64,000 bases of DNA. Origin: JABDLO01 sp041749255. GTDB taxonomy: Bacteria > Bacteroidota > Bacteroidia > Chitinophagales > Saprospiraceae. Below, piece by piece: positions 19,364 through 28,951 of the stretch. A model generated the notes under the pieces. It was given only the letters and a program-made list of their open reading frames with translations, was not told the origin of the DNA and searched no databases. The DNA lies in assembly GCA_041749255.1 (NCBI GenBank), contig JBGTBR010000056.1, positions 41,914-105,913 of the forward strand, read 5' to 3'. Each line of letters opens with the position of its first letter. Position 1 is the first letter of the stretch. Made by a program: the position numbers and the translations under genes.

Positions 19364-19495
19364 GCTTAACGATCTTTTGTCGTAAGAAAAATAAATACAG
19401 ATCTCGAGTCATGATAGAGTGATTCAAATAAAATGCATTATAAAATTACTCTGATATGATGACAATTCTAAAATATTAGTTAAACTCCTGAATTT

Positions 19496-21100
19496 CTATT
19501 TAGAATCATTAGCTATAGTTGAAGATTCCTCAACATCATTTTCAATACTGATTAGTTTTTCAAACTTTTTAATTTGATCATGAAAATTACTTTTCCTCCT
19601 GTCAATAACAGTCAGATCAATGTTCTTATATTTAGCATTTTCTTCAAAATCCTCTATAATATCTATCACATCATGATCTATATTTACAGTATCAGAAGCA
19701 TCCAGTATTACTTTTGATCCACGTGGAATGGCAGCGAGCGTTTTTTGTATACTTGCTTTATTTAGGAAAGTAACCTCTTCTGACAATTTTAAATGGATTG
19801 CATCATCATGATGTTCTTCTAACACGAGGAAAGGCGTTTTGTAATTATCCATCAATATATAAAAGATGGCTACTACCATACCTATACCGATCCCCATCAA
19901 CAGATCGGTAAAAACAATTCCAATAATGGTTATCATAAACGGGGCAAATTGTCTCCATCCCAGTTTATACATGGCTTTAATCATAGAAGGTTTAGCGAGC
20001 TTATACCCTACCACAATAAGTATCACAGCCAATGTAGCCAAAGGGATCATATTGAGTATGCCGGGAATAAAAGCAACGCATACCAGGATTAATATACCAT
20101 GGTACAAAGCGGCCATCTTAGTGCGACCACCAGACTGAATATTGGCAGAACTTCTTACGATAACCTGTGTTACTGGTATTCCTCCAATGAGACCTGAGAT
20201 CATATTACCAATACCTTGGGCTTTGAGCTCCAGATTAGTAGGAGTTACCCTTTTATAACGATCCAGTTTGTCAGTAGCCTCGACGCATAAGAGAGTTTCA
20301 AGACTTGCGATAATAGCTAAGGTAATAGCCGTAATATACACCTGGGGATTGCCAATGGCAGTGAAATCTGGCAAGGTAAACTGGCCAAAAAATTCTGTTA
20401 CATTTCCGGCTTTTGGAAGTTGTACCATTTGCTGAGGAGCAAAGGCATACGAAGTTCCCTCAAATAAGACATAAATTACAATTCCACCAGCTACTGCGAC
20501 CAAAGGTCCCTGGACATATTGAAGGGCTTTGATATTTTTTATAAATTTAGTTTCCCAGAGAATTAATACAAAAAAGGAGAATGCAGTGACTATAACCACA
20601 CATGGAGATAGTAGCTCAAAAGCTCTTTTAAGAATATTTATAGAATCGCCTGTTCGATCTTTTGCGAGGAATATAGCATCCATTTGATCGCCAAAATATC
20701 CAAGGGCAAAGGGAATTTGCTTGATGATGATAATTATCCCAATTCCAGCCAACATGCCTTTAATAACAGAATTGGGAAAGTAATACCCTATAATACCCGC
20801 TTTAGCAAATCCTAAGGCTACCTGGAGGATTCCAGCTATAAAAGTGGCCAACAAAAATATTTCGAAGGTGCCCAGATCCTGAATTGCTGTCAATACTATA
20901 ACTGCCAATCCAGCTGCAGGGCCACTGACTCCAAGTGCAGACCCACTGATGAGAGTAACCACTATACCACCCACTATACCGGCAATAATACCGGAAAACA
21001 ATGGTGCTCCGGAAGCCAATGCTATTCCCAGACATAATGGTACAGCGACCAGGAAAACTACAATACCGGCAGGAAAGTCGTATTTAAAGTGCTTAAACAT
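19496..21100 (-). CDS. SulP family inorganic anion transporter with STAS domain
   Basis: A 534-residue inner-membrane protein. The N-terminal region (FKHFKYDFPAGIVVFLVAVP; LCLGIALASGAP) is the SulP entry signature. Some 10-12 hydrophobic segments follow, with SGPAAGLAVIVLTA, GGIPVTQVIVRSSANIQSGG and LNMIPLATLAVILIVVGYKL marking the conserved core. Residues beyond about 430 form a cytoplasmic STAS domain (LSEEVTFLNKASIQKTLAAI; KVILDASDTVNIDHDVIDI). SulP proteins carry sulfate, bicarbonate or other anions; the QIPFALGYF-type features often go with bicarbonate carriers, but no carbonic anhydrase gene is adjacent, so the substrate is open. A tetR gene follows. Confidence 0.92.
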   Translation of the reverse strand: MFKHFKYDFPAGIVVFLVAVPLCLGIALASGAPLFSGIIAGIVGGIVVTLISGSALGVSGPAAGLAVIVLTAIQDLGTFEIFLLATFIAGILQVALGFAKAGIIGYYFPNSVIKGMLAGIGIIIIIKQIPFALGYFGDQMDAIFLAKDRTGDSINILKRAFELLSPCVVIVTAFSFFVLILWETKFIKNIKALQYVQGPLVAVAGGIVIYVLFEGTSYAFAPQQMVQLPKAGNVTEFFGQFTLPDFTAIGNPQVYITAITLAIIASLETLLCVEATDKLDRYKRVTPTNLELKAQGIGNMISGLIGGIPVTQVIVRSSANIQSGGRTKMAALYHGILILVCVAFIPGILNMIPLATLAVILIVVGYKLAKPSMIKAMYKLGWRQFAPFMITIIGIVFTDLLMGIGIGMVVAIFYILMDNYKTPFLVLEEHHDDAIHLKLSEEVTFLNKASIQKTLAAIPRGSKVILDASDTVNIDHDVIDIIEDFEENAKYKNIDLTVIDRRKSNFHDQIKKFEKLISIENDVEESSTIANDSK

Positions 21101-21646
21101 ATAAATATTTTTTAATATTTGTTAATTTTTGAAAATAAGAACTATATGAAGTATTTAAATAAATTTATAAGAGAGGATAATGAAATATCGCCAACAAATA
21201 ATGCATCATTTTCTGTCTTCCTTTAATTCCAAAAAATTATACTTTGTCATATTTGAATATTTCTGTAACTGGCTGGTTTCCATTTTTTTTAAATCCATCT
21301 ATCCCAATAGGAAGTTGTGGAAGGTTGGATTTTCTTTCATTTTTCAAAACAAATTATTAAAATAATTCTTGCATTAAAACTACATGAGTAATAACCACAA
21401 ATTTAATAGTAATGCTTCTATAAATGAAAGTTATACTAAAAAGTTTAATTTTACTCTCCTATTTTAACAGATTTTTAACAAAAAAGAAATTGCCCTGCGA
21501 ATTCAACAATTTATCACCATTGATTTTGTTTAAAATAAATGGTTTCCCGCGATGAAAATATCATTTTTGCATTTTATTACCGGCTTTTAAAAAAGCACTG
21601 AACAAAACAAATCCAGGTGATATTACATCATTAAAAACATTATACA
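21101..21646. other. Divergent intergenic region, no gene recognised
   Basis: About 545 bp between the divergent sulP and icd genes. It is AT-rich and likely holds both promoters. An exact minus-strand TAnnTTTG at 21398-21405 lies about 300 bp from sulP. Short open frames here look like chance. Confidence 0.4.
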
Positions 21647-23095
21647 TTGGGAAACAAAGTAAAAATTACCATCGCTAAAGGTGATGGAATCGGTGAAGAG
21701 ATCATGAATGTCTGTTTGGACATTATCAAAAAATCGGGTGCTCCGGTTGAATTTGAAGAAATTCAGGTAGGCAAAGAAGTATACCTTAGAGGTATTGAAT
21801 CGGGAATTCCGGACTATGCGTGGGAAGTCATGTCGCGCAATAAAGTATTATTAAAGGGTCCTATAACTACGCCTCAAGGAGGCGGATACAAAAGTCTTAA
21901 TGTGACCATCAGAAAAACAATGGGTTTGTTTGCAAACGTAAGACCTGCCCATTCCTTCGACCCATTCGTTCGCACCCATTTTCCACATATGGATTTGGTT
22001 GTGATCCGAGAAAACGAAGAGGATCTTTATGCCGGAATCGAACATCAACAAACACCTGAAGTTGTTCAATGTCTTAAGTTGGTTTCCAGACCTGGAAGTG
22101 AAAAGATCATTCGATATGCATTTGAATATGCAAAAGCATATGGAAGAAAGAAAGTCACTTGTATGACAAAAGATAATATCATGAAACATACCGATGGGTT
22201 GTTTCATCAGATTTTTGACGAAGTAAGATTAGAGTACCCAGAAATCGATAGTGAACACTATATTATTGATATAGGAGCAGCCAGACTAGCCAACACACCT
22301 GAAAAATTTGATGTTATTGTAACACTCAATTTATATGGTGATATCATTTCCGACATCACCGCAGAAGTTTCGGGTTCTGTTGGGCTGGGAGGTTCTGCGA
22401 ATATAGGTGAAAACTTTGCCATGTTTGAGGCTATTCACGGCTCAGCACCAGATATCGCTGGAAAAAATGTCGCTAACCCAAGCGGTTTAATTCAGGGAGC
22501 TTGTTTGATGTTGGTGCATGTAGGAATTCCGGAATATGCGGCTAAAATACAAAATGCCCTGTACAAAACCATTGAAGATGGAATCCATACTGCCGACCTG
22601 AAAAGTGCCCACTCTGAAGAAATTGTAGGTACAAAAGAGTTTGGTCAGGCTGTTATTAAGCGTCTTGGCATGTTGCCCGACAAGATTCGACCCATGCGCA
22701 TTTCAAATCATAAGATCAATATCAAATTAAAAAAGAGAGTTCGGCCCTCTAAGAAGTTGGTTGGTGCGGATATATTCATAGACTGGGATGAGGCTGACAG
22801 GGATCCTGATATACTGGGACAACAGCTAGAAAAAATAACCAATGAGGATTTGCAACTTAAAATGATAACCAACCGCGGAGTAAAGGTATATCCCGAAGGA
22901 CGGAAAGAAACGTTTTGCTCTGATCACTGGCGATGCAGATATGTGTCTAAAGCAAATGATAAAAAGGAAATTTCTCAAGCTGCCATAATTAAGTTATTGG
23001 GAGATTTAGTGAAAAAAGGGCCAGGTTTTATAAAAGTTGAAAATCTCTATCTGTTTGATGGAGTCAGAGGTTATTCTTTAGGGCAAGGAGAATAG
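21647..23095 (+). CDS. icd: NADP-type isocitrate dehydrogenase with C-terminal extension
   Basis: Isocitrate dehydrogenase converts isocitrate to 2-oxoglutarate in the TCA cycle; the partner enzyme of the next step is sucA at the left edge. The 482-residue protein starts at a TTG (21647); the frame is closed by a stop 12 nt upstream and no ATG is in range, so the TTG is well supported. Hallmarks are KGDGIGEEIM, LNVTIRKTMGLFANVRP, VVIRENEEDLYAGIEH, NLYGDIISDITAE and EAIHGSAPDIAGKNVANPSG. From about residue 335 a C-terminal extension (LVGADIFIDWDEADRDPDIL and beyond) is present, as in the Thermus-type enzyme. Cofactor preference is inferred from the family, not read here. Confidence 0.93.
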   Translation: MGNKVKITIAKGDGIGEEIMNVCLDIIKKSGAPVEFEEIQVGKEVYLRGIESGIPDYAWEVMSRNKVLLKGPITTPQGGGYKSLNVTIRKTMGLFANVRPAHSFDPFVRTHFPHMDLVVIRENEEDLYAGIEHQQTPEVVQCLKLVSRPGSEKIIRYAFEYAKAYGRKKVTCMTKDNIMKHTDGLFHQIFDEVRLEYPEIDSEHYIIDIGAARLANTPEKFDVIVTLNLYGDIISDITAEVSGSVGLGGSANIGENFAMFEAIHGSAPDIAGKNVANPSGLIQGACLMLVHVGIPEYAAKIQNALYKTIEDGIHTADLKSAHSEEIVGTKEFGQAVIKRLGMLPDKIRPMRISNHKINIKLKKRVRPSKKLVGADIFIDWDEADRDPDILGQQLEKITNEDLQLKMITNRGVKVYPEGRKETFCSDHWRCRYVSKANDKKEISQAAIIKLLGDLVKKGPGFIKVENLYLFDGVRGYSLGQGE

Positions 23096-23154
23096 TTTCC
23101 ATTGGTATTGCAGGATGCATAATTTGAGTTTAACACATATTTTAATCCAAAACA

Positions 23155-24432
23155 ATGAATCCACCTTTAGCGGAAAGAATGCGGCCAACCACTCTCAATG
23201 AATTTGAAGGGCAACAGCATCTTACCGGTGAAGGATCGGTACTCAAAAAAACTATTGAGAATGGTAATATTCCTTCCTTTATATTGTGGGGACCTCCAGG
23301 CGTAGGAAAAACCACTCTGGCATTTATCATCTCTCAGACCTTAAAGAGACCTTTCTATAGCCTGAGTGCGATCAATTCCGGTGTAAAAGATATAAGAGAA
23401 GCCATAGATAAAGCCAAAAAACAGCAATTTTTTAACCGCCCCAATCCGATTTTATTTATAGATGAGATACACCGGTTTAGTAAATCACAACAGGATGCCC
23501 TGTTGGGGGCAGTAGAAAAAGGCATTATCACTCTAATTGGTGCAACAACAGAAAATCCATCTTTTGAAGTCATACCAGCTCTATTATCGAGATGCCAGGT
23601 ATATATCATGAATCCTTTAAGTGTCGAGGAACTTATACGCTTAGTAAATAAAGCCATTAAAACGGATGATGAGTTTAAAAACAGAAATATTACCATTGAA
23701 TCCTATAAAGCACTTATCAGGTTTTCAGGTGGAGATGCAAGAAAACTGCTCAACAGCCTGGAGATAGTGGCAAGAAAGAATTTGGCTTCAGATCCATTGG
23801 TCATAACTGACGAAATGGTCCAGGAGAGTATACAGCAAAATATGGCCTTATACGACAAGGCCGGTGAACAGCATTACGATATCATCTCAGCATTTATAAA
23901 ATCCATAAGAGGATCAGATCCTAATGCTGCAGTCTATTATCTTGCCAGGATGATTGAAGGAGGAGAAGACCCTCGCTTTATATGTCGTAGAATGGTTATT
24001 TCCGCATCTGAGGACATCGGTATGGCTAATCCTAATGCTCTCTTGTTGGCCAATGCATGTTTTGATGCCGTTCATAATATAGGTATGCCTGAAGGTCGTA
24101 TCGTTATGAGCCAGGTCGCCATTTATCTTGCTTGCTCCCCAAAAAGCAATACATCATATATAGCCATTAATGAAGCAGTCAATTCAGTTAAAAAAACCGG
24201 AAACCTACCTGTTCCCCTCCATTTAAGAAATGCCCCAACGCAGCTTATGAAGTCTCTTGATTATGGAAAAGACTACCAATATGCCCATGATTTTACCCAT
24301 AATTTTGTCGACATGGAAATGCTGCCCAAAGAAATTTCTGGTAGCGCTTTCTACCATCCTGGAAAGAATAATGCTGAAGATAATATTAGGGAAAGGTTAA
24401 AAAGTTTATGGAAAGAAAAATACGGGTACTAA
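23155..24432 (+). CDS. rarA: Replication-associated recombination protein A (RarA/MgsA)
   Basis: RarA is a clamp-loader-like AAA+ ATPase acting at stalled forks. The 425-residue protein has LAERMRPTTLNEFEGQQHLT, the N-terminal signature, Walker A GPPGVGKT at 46-53, Walker B FIDEIHRF with the family's RFSKSQQDALL, and sensor GATTENPSFEV. The C-terminal MgsA region (SIRGSDPNAAVYYLARMIEG; ASEDIGMANPNALLLANAC) is complete. It starts 59 bp after icd. The gene is followed directly by repeat island 1. Confidence 0.97.
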   Translation: MNPPLAERMRPTTLNEFEGQQHLTGEGSVLKKTIENGNIPSFILWGPPGVGKTTLAFIISQTLKRPFYSLSAINSGVKDIREAIDKAKKQQFFNRPNPILFIDEIHRFSKSQQDALLGAVEKGIITLIGATTENPSFEVIPALLSRCQVYIMNPLSVEELIRLVNKAIKTDDEFKNRNITIESYKALIRFSGGDARKLLNSLEIVARKNLASDPLVITDEMVQESIQQNMALYDKAGEQHYDIISAFIKSIRGSDPNAAVYYLARMIEGGEDPRFICRRMVISASEDIGMANPNALLLANACFDAVHNIGMPEGRIVMSQVAIYLACSPKSNTSYIAINEAVNSVKKTGNLPVPLHLRNAPTQLMKSLDYGKDYQYAHDFTHNFVDMEMLPKEISGSAFYHPGKNNAEDNIRERLKSLWKEKYGY

Positions 24433-24459
24433 TAAACCCATATCAATAGCCAGTCAAGT

Positions 24460-25390
24460 CTGTTAAGGGTAAGGGTAAGGTTGAGGTTGAGGTTGAGTCC
24501 AAGGTTTCGTCTTCGGAAGGAGAAGTTGAGAAGGAGAGCTTAAAGGTGAGAGGGCCAGGTTGAGGTTGAGGAGTTGAGGAGTTGAGAAGTCATTGGCTTC
24601 GCGTCATTTGGCTACGCCGCCATTTGCTCTATTCCGTCATTTGCGCTACGCGCGTAATCTTGTTATGAATGGATCCTATTGCCAACTGCATACTGCATAC
24701 TGCCCACTGTCAATGCCAACTGTATACTGTTACCAGCTACGAGATTCGACCTTAATAGGTCTGAAAGTCGAAGGTCTGAAAGTCGAAGGTCTGAAAGTCG
24801 GAAGGTCTGAAAGTCTGAAAGTCGGAAGGTCTGAAAGTCTGAAAGTCGGAAGGTCTGAAAGTCTGAAAGTCGGAAAATTGAAAATTGAAAATTGAAAATT
24901 GAAAATTGAAACTTGAAACTTAACAAAAACAAAAACTAAAACCAAAACAAAAACCAAAACTAAAACCAAAACAAAAACAAAAACAAAAACAAAAACTAAA
25001 ACTAAAACTAAAACTAAAACCATTTGCAACCAGCTACGAGCTATGAGCTAAAATGGTGTGAAAGTCGAAGATCTGAAAGTCTTAAGGTCGAGGTTAAGGA
25101 TAAGGTTGAGATTGAGGTTGAGGTTGAGAAGGTCATTTGCTGCGCGTCATTGGGCTTCGTCGTCATTTGCGCTACGCGCGTTATTTTGTTATGAAAGGAA
25201 CCTATTGCCAACTGCATACTGCCAACTGCATACTGCCCACTGCTAACTGCCAACTGCATACTTGACAGAAGTTCGAACGCTCTGAAAGTCGTAAGGTCTA
25301 AGGTCAGAAATCCGAGGTTAAGGCATAATCCTGCGAACTATCAACTACGAGCTACGAACTAATGCTAATTGCTAAAAGCTAATAGCTTCG
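24460..25390. repeat. Modular word-repeat island 1
   Basis: Almost all of this stretch is built from short tandem words: GGTTGAG runs (24475-24580 and 25084-25130), CATTTG-G/CTACGC units, AACTGCATACTGC units, GGTCTGAAAGTCG units (24758-24875), ATTGAAA units (24876-24920), CTAAAAC/CAAAAAC units (24921-25022), and CAGCTACGAGCT units. Copies of a 62-bp core lie at 24636-24697 and 25161-25222, both in plus orientation. Several open frames here are low-complexity (LVLV, TFRLSD, LPTAYC) and are artefacts of the repeats. Loci 2 and 3 hold the reverse complement of the same vocabulary. Confidence 0.9.
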
Positions 25391-25406
25391 ATAGAACTTT
25401 TTGTAT

Positions 25407-25414
25407 TACCTTTG
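25407..25414 (+). promoter_or_regulatory. Candidate -7 box for the acyl-CoA dehydrogenase gene
   Basis: TACCTTTG fits TAnnTTTG exactly, about 85 bp before the start and just outside repeat island 1. The -33 region is a weak match. Confidence 0.4.
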
Positions 25415-25498
25415 GTTTTTAGATATTAATCAAACGAGCTGGTGAATAGAATGTTTTCACCTAATATCCTATCGTTTAAAATGAAATTAGACTGAATT

Positions 25499-26641
25499 AT
25501 GAGCCCGGAAGTATTGGAAAATCTTGACATGATCACAAAGAGCGCAAAAGAATTTGCGGAAAAAGAAATTCTACCTTACGTAATGGAATGGGATGAATCA
25601 CAGTATTTTCCAAAAGAACTTATGCATAAAATGGGAGATTTTGGATTTTTAGGTGCGTTGGTACCAGAAGAATATGGAGGAACGGGATTAGGCTATCAGG
25701 AATACGTGTCTATTATAGTTGAAATTGCAAAGGTTTGCGGCTCCATTGGTTTATCGGTAGCAGCGCATAATTCTCTTTGTACCGGACATATCCTTGCATT
25801 TGGTAATGAAGATCAAAAAAGAAAATACTTGCCACTTCTCGCAGCCGGAAAATGGATCGGAGCGTGGGGATTGACTGAGGCCAATACCGGATCTGATGCT
25901 ATGCGGATGAGTTGTGTTGGTGAAAAGGATGGAGAATATTTTGTCATTAATGGATCAAAAAACTGGATTACACATGGCATATCAGGTGATGTAGCTGTAG
26001 TGTTAGTGCGAACCGGAGAATTACTGGATAGTCGGGGTATTTCAGCTTTTATTATAGAAAGAGACACCCCTGGTTTCAAAGCAGGTAAGAAAGAGAATAA
26101 ACTGGGAATGCGCGCATCTGAAACATCTGAAATGATTTTTGAAAACTGCCGTGTTCACAAATCCCAAATGCTGGGGAATGAAGGAGAAGGTTTTATTCAG
26201 GCAATGAAAGTACTGGATGGTGGTCGTATCAGTATTGCTGCACTATCCATTGGCATTGCCAAAGGAGCATATGAAGCTTCGGTACGATACGCACAGCAAA
26301 GAGAACAGTTCGGAAAACCTATTGCCAGTTTCCAGGCCATTTCATTCAAACTTGCCGATATGGCTACGAAAATCCAGGCCGCTGAACTTCTCACCCGGAA
26401 AGCTGCCGATATGAAAAACGAAAAAGAAGATGTCACTACCCAAAGTGCCATGGCTAAGTATTACGCTTCTGAAATCTGTGTAGAAATAGCTACTGACGCC
26501 ATTCAGGTATTTGGAGGCTATGGTTATACCAAGGAGTTTCCAGTAGAGAAATACTTTAGAGATTCAAAACTTTGTACCATCGGCGAAGGTACCAGTGAAA
26601 TACAGAAACTTGTTATTTCGAGAAATATTTTAAGAGAATAG
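25499..26641 (+). CDS. Acyl-CoA dehydrogenase (short/medium chain type)
   Basis: This FAD flavoprotein introduces the trans-2,3 double bond in beta-oxidation and related pathways. The 380-residue protein has all three ACAD domains: FAEKEILPYVMEWDESQYFP in the N-terminal helical part, WGLTEANTGSDAMRMSCVGE (flavin/substrate loop) in the middle domain, and YAQQREQFGKPIASFQAISF with QVFGGYGYTKEFPVEKYFRD in the C-terminal domain. The catalytic Glu is expected near IGEGTSEIQKLVISR, which is present. The best match is the butyryl/short-chain group, from the overall motif set. No beta-oxidation partner lies next to it; the next gene is convergent. Confidence 0.93.
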   Translation: MSPEVLENLDMITKSAKEFAEKEILPYVMEWDESQYFPKELMHKMGDFGFLGALVPEEYGGTGLGYQEYVSIIVEIAKVCGSIGLSVAAHNSLCTGHILAFGNEDQKRKYLPLLAAGKWIGAWGLTEANTGSDAMRMSCVGEKDGEYFVINGSKNWITHGISGDVAVVLVRTGELLDSRGISAFIIERDTPGFKAGKKENKLGMRASETSEMIFENCRVHKSQMLGNEGEGFIQAMKVLDGGRISIAALSIGIAKGAYEASVRYAQQREQFGKPIASFQAISFKLADMATKIQAAELLTRKAADMKNEKEDVTTQSAMAKYYASEICVEIATDAIQVFGGYGYTKEFPVEKYFRDSKLCTIGEGTSEIQKLVISRNILRE

Positions 26642-26673
26642 CGACCGTCCTTCCATTTAAACCATCACACGGA

Positions 26674-27384
26674 CTAAACACCTATTTTTTGTCCTTCAAT
26701 GGACTGGATAACATCGCTATCGACCTGTCCATCCAGCAGTTTGACTATACGATGGGCATGCAAGGCAATATCGGGTTCATGAGTAACTAATATAACGGTA
26801 TTTCCAGAATGGTGTATTTTGTCAAATATTTCCATGATTTCCAATGAAGTTTTTGTATCGAGATTCCCTGTTGGTTCATCCGCTAAAATAATAGCTGGGT
26901 CATTAATTAAAGCCCGGGCTATTGCCACACGTTGCTTTTGACCTCCAGACAATTCATTGGGTCTATGTTGTACGCGATCACCAAGACCTACCATGTTAAG
27001 CACATGCATCGCTTTATCCTTTCTAACCGCTCTTTTCATTCCGGCATACACCAACGGAAGAGCCACATTATCAAGAGCTGAAAGTTTAGGCAGCAAATTA
27101 AATGACTGAAAAACAAATCCTATCTCCTTATTTCTTACTTCCGCCAGTTCACTATCCGTCATAGAAGATACATCAATACCATTGAGAATATAAGTGCCTG
27201 AAGTAGGAGAATCCAAACACCCTATGAGATTCATAAGTGTAGATTTACCGGATCCGGATGGCCCCATTAAAGCTACGTACTCATTTTTTTGTATATCCAG
27301 GTTAACACCTCTCAAGGCATGAACTTTATGAATACCCATGATGTAGGTTTTAGTCAAATCCCTGATCGATATTATTTGTTGCAT
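26674..27384 (-). CDS. ABC transporter ATP-binding protein (LolD/MacB type)
   Basis: A 236-residue ATPase subunit with Walker A GPSGSGKST at 41-49, Q-loop GFVFQSFNLLPKLSALDNV, signature LSGGQKQRVAIARA, Walker B IILADEPTGNLD and H-loop VILVTHEPDIA. The GxxLDSPTSGTYILNG and DEPTGNLDTKTS blocks are typical of the MacB/LolD/FtsE group that powers export or lipoprotein release. No permease gene is next to it, which is unusual, so its membrane partner is elsewhere. It lies 68 bp downstream of gatC on the same strand. Confidence 0.92.
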   Translation of the reverse strand: MQQIISIRDLTKTYIMGIHKVHALRGVNLDIQKNEYVALMGPSGSGKSTLMNLIGCLDSPTSGTYILNGIDVSSMTDSELAEVRNKEIGFVFQSFNLLPKLSALDNVALPLVYAGMKRAVRKDKAMHVLNMVGLGDRVQHRPNELSGGQKQRVAIARALINDPAIILADEPTGNLDTKTSLEIMEIFDKIHHSGNTVILVTHEPDIALHAHRIVKLLDGQVDSDVIQSIEGQKIGV

Positions 27385-27452
27385 TACAGTTGTTTTTCTT
27401 TAAAAAGATGATACAAAAGGAAGTAGTAAAAATTTAATCTCAAAATCAACCC

Positions 27453-27743
27453 TCATTTATTGATTACTTTGGGAATAACGAAATAATTGCCCTCCTTTTC
27501 CGGAGCTAAATCTAAAGCCTTATTTACCTCATCGAACTCTTCTGCAATATCTTGTCTTGGATCTGCAAAGACTTCGGTAAGGTATTTCAATGGCATCACA
27601 CCTTCAGTATTAAGTTCATTGAGTTTATCTACCATTTTGAGAATATTTCTCAAATCTCCTACCATCCTATCTCTTTCTTCTTCCGAAAGTTCAAGTCTGG
27701 ATAAATTTTCAAGTTTTAAAATTAGATTTTTATCAATGATCAT
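27453..27743 (-). CDS. gatC: Asp-tRNA(Asn)/Glu-tRNA(Gln) amidotransferase subunit C
   Basis: GatC is the small stabilising subunit of the GatCAB amidotransferase that makes Gln-tRNA(Gln) or Asn-tRNA(Asn) by transamidation. The 96-residue protein has the typical length and pattern: NLILKLENLSRLELSEEERD, then LRNILKMVDKLNELNTEGV, then a Pro/Leu linker and the DIAEEFDEVNKAL segment. A candidate promoter lies about 36 bp upstream. The gatA and gatB genes are not in the window. Confidence 0.93.
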   Translation of the reverse strand: MIIDKNLILKLENLSRLELSEEERDRMVGDLRNILKMVDKLNELNTEGVMPLKYLTEVFADPRQDIAEEFDEVNKALDLAPEKEGNYFVIPKVINK

Positions 27744-27778
27744 GGCAATATATTCGATAGGTTACAGGAATGCTTCGG

Positions 27779-27806
27779 CAAAAATAGCTATAAGATGCAA
27801 ATCAAA
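27779..27806 (-). promoter_or_regulatory. Candidate promoter for gatC
   Basis: On the minus strand TATTTTTG (27786-27779) fits TAnnTTTG. A TTTG lies at 27806-27803, 16 bp upstream, close to the expected spacing of 17-23 bp. Confidence 0.45.
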
Positions 27807-28095
27807 GCTTAATTTAAACTTCTGTTTACAAAACTTGAAGATGAGTAACTATGCAGGTATGATCGGATTTGCTTTCCTATAAAAAGGCTAATTTTTAATT
27901 CAAGAGTGTAAAGCAGAATTGGTTTTAAAATTTTTCATCAATTTTAACAGAGAATATATTTGTACAATTATCTTAGCATGCTGCTGCAATTCAATTTCAG
28001 CTGAATGAAATAGAATACTGTAAAGATAGCCGTATTTTCGAAATCCTTGCAGAAGCTACAATTATTGATAATGATGAATAAAATATAATGTTTGT
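27807..28095. other. Intergenic region before deoxynucleoside kinase
   Basis: Nearly 300 bp of AT-rich sequence with no convincing gene. It contains an exact plus-strand -7 box TATATTTG at 27955-27962. Confidence 0.4.
27955..27962 (+). promoter_or_regulatory. Candidate -7 box upstream of deoxynucleoside kinase
   Basis: TATATTTG is an exact match to TAnnTTTG. A TTTT (rather than TTTG) is 19 bp upstream. It is about 134 bp from the start codon, so a long leader is implied. Confidence 0.4.
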
Positions 28096-28716
28096 ATGAT
28101 CAAACACATTGCCATAGCAGGAAACATTGGTGCAGGTAAAACGTCGCTTTCCGAATTGTTATCTAAACATTTTGGATGGGAAGTCCACTATGAGGATACG
28201 GGCGATAATCCTTACTTGAGCGACTTTTATAACGATATGCGCAGATGGTCATTCAATCTTCAAATTTACTTTCTCAATTCAAGATACAAACAAATACTGA
28301 GAATTCAACAGGGAGAAAATGTTGTTGTTCAGGACAGAACCATTTATGAAGATGCCTATATTTTTGCTCCTAATTTATACGAAATGGGATTAATGTCTGA
28401 ACGGGATTATGAAAACTATTTTGATCTCTTTAAAACGATGTCATCGCAAGTACGCCCTCCGGATCTGCTGATTTATTTAAGATCAAATATTTCAACACTT
28501 GTGCAACATATACAAAACAGGGGAAGAGAATATGAAGGCAATATGTCACTTGACTACCTGAAAAAACTCAACGAAAGATACGAAAATTGGATTTCGAACT
28601 ACAACAAAGGCCGGCTTTTGATCATAGATAATGACAATTTGGACTTCATTTCGAATCAGGAAGATTTGGGCACAATCATTGAAAAGATTAATTCTGAACT
28701 TTTTGGTCTGTTTTAA
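28096..28716 (+). CDS. Deoxynucleoside kinase (dAdo/dCyd-type)
   Basis: A 206-residue salvage kinase that phosphorylates deoxynucleosides. The P-loop GNIGAGKT is at residues 9-16. VVVQDRTIYEDAYIFAP gives the DRS/DRT-type motif with the catalytic region, and ILRIQQGENVVVQDR precedes it. YLRSNISTLVQHIQNRGREYE has the LID arginines, and LIIDNDNLDF is the closing strand. These match the bacterial deoxyadenosine/deoxycytidine/deoxyguanosine kinase group. Which base is preferred cannot be read. It is flanked by a divergent gatC and a co-directional helicase 235 bp downstream. Confidence 0.9.
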   Translation: MIKHIAIAGNIGAGKTSLSELLSKHFGWEVHYEDTGDNPYLSDFYNDMRRWSFNLQIYFLNSRYKQILRIQQGENVVVQDRTIYEDAYIFAPNLYEMGLMSERDYENYFDLFKTMSSQVRPPDLLIYLRSNISTLVQHIQNRGREYEGNMSLDYLKKLNERYENWISNYNKGRLLIIDNDNLDFISNQEDLGTIIEKINSELFGLF

Positions 28717-28874
28717 CTTTATAAAGAAGTATAATTTATCGATTGAATAAATTGGTAAACTTGAAAATACTTTGGGTCTTTACACATCCAAATAATTCAA
28801 AAAAACACATATAATTATACTTATCACAAAGTATATTAATATTTTATAAATTTCAAAAATATTAATGTAATAAA

Positions 28875-28905
28875 TCTGAAAAATTTGATTTTTACATTAG
28901 CTTTG
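28875..28905 (+). promoter_or_regulatory. Candidate promoter for the DEAD-box helicase
   Basis: TAGCTTTG (28898-28905) fits the -7 consensus exactly, and TCTG (28875-28878) lies 19 bp upstream where TTTG is expected. It is about 46 bp before the start codon. Confidence 0.55.
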
Positions 28906-28951
28906 CAGAGTTAAAACACATTCATTTTATTATTAATGATATTTTTATTGA

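Noticed and set aside
19496..21100. A carbonic anhydrase or carboxysome-type neighbour for the SulP transporter
   Set aside because: No such gene lies next to it, so a bicarbonate role is not claimed.
21180..21365. 61-residue frame between sulP and icd
   Set aside because: Phe/Ile/Lys-rich, typical of AT-rich chance frames; no recognisable features.
24921..25022. Telomere-like CTAAAAC/CAAAAAC run as a chromosome end
   Set aside because: It lies between genes that continue on both sides and shares its words with the other islands.
24593..25259. Several open frames in island 1 with low-complexity products (LVLVLVLV, TFRLSDFQTF, LPTAYC)
   Set aside because: They are translations of the tandem words in several frames and both strands, with no start or signal context; not real genes.
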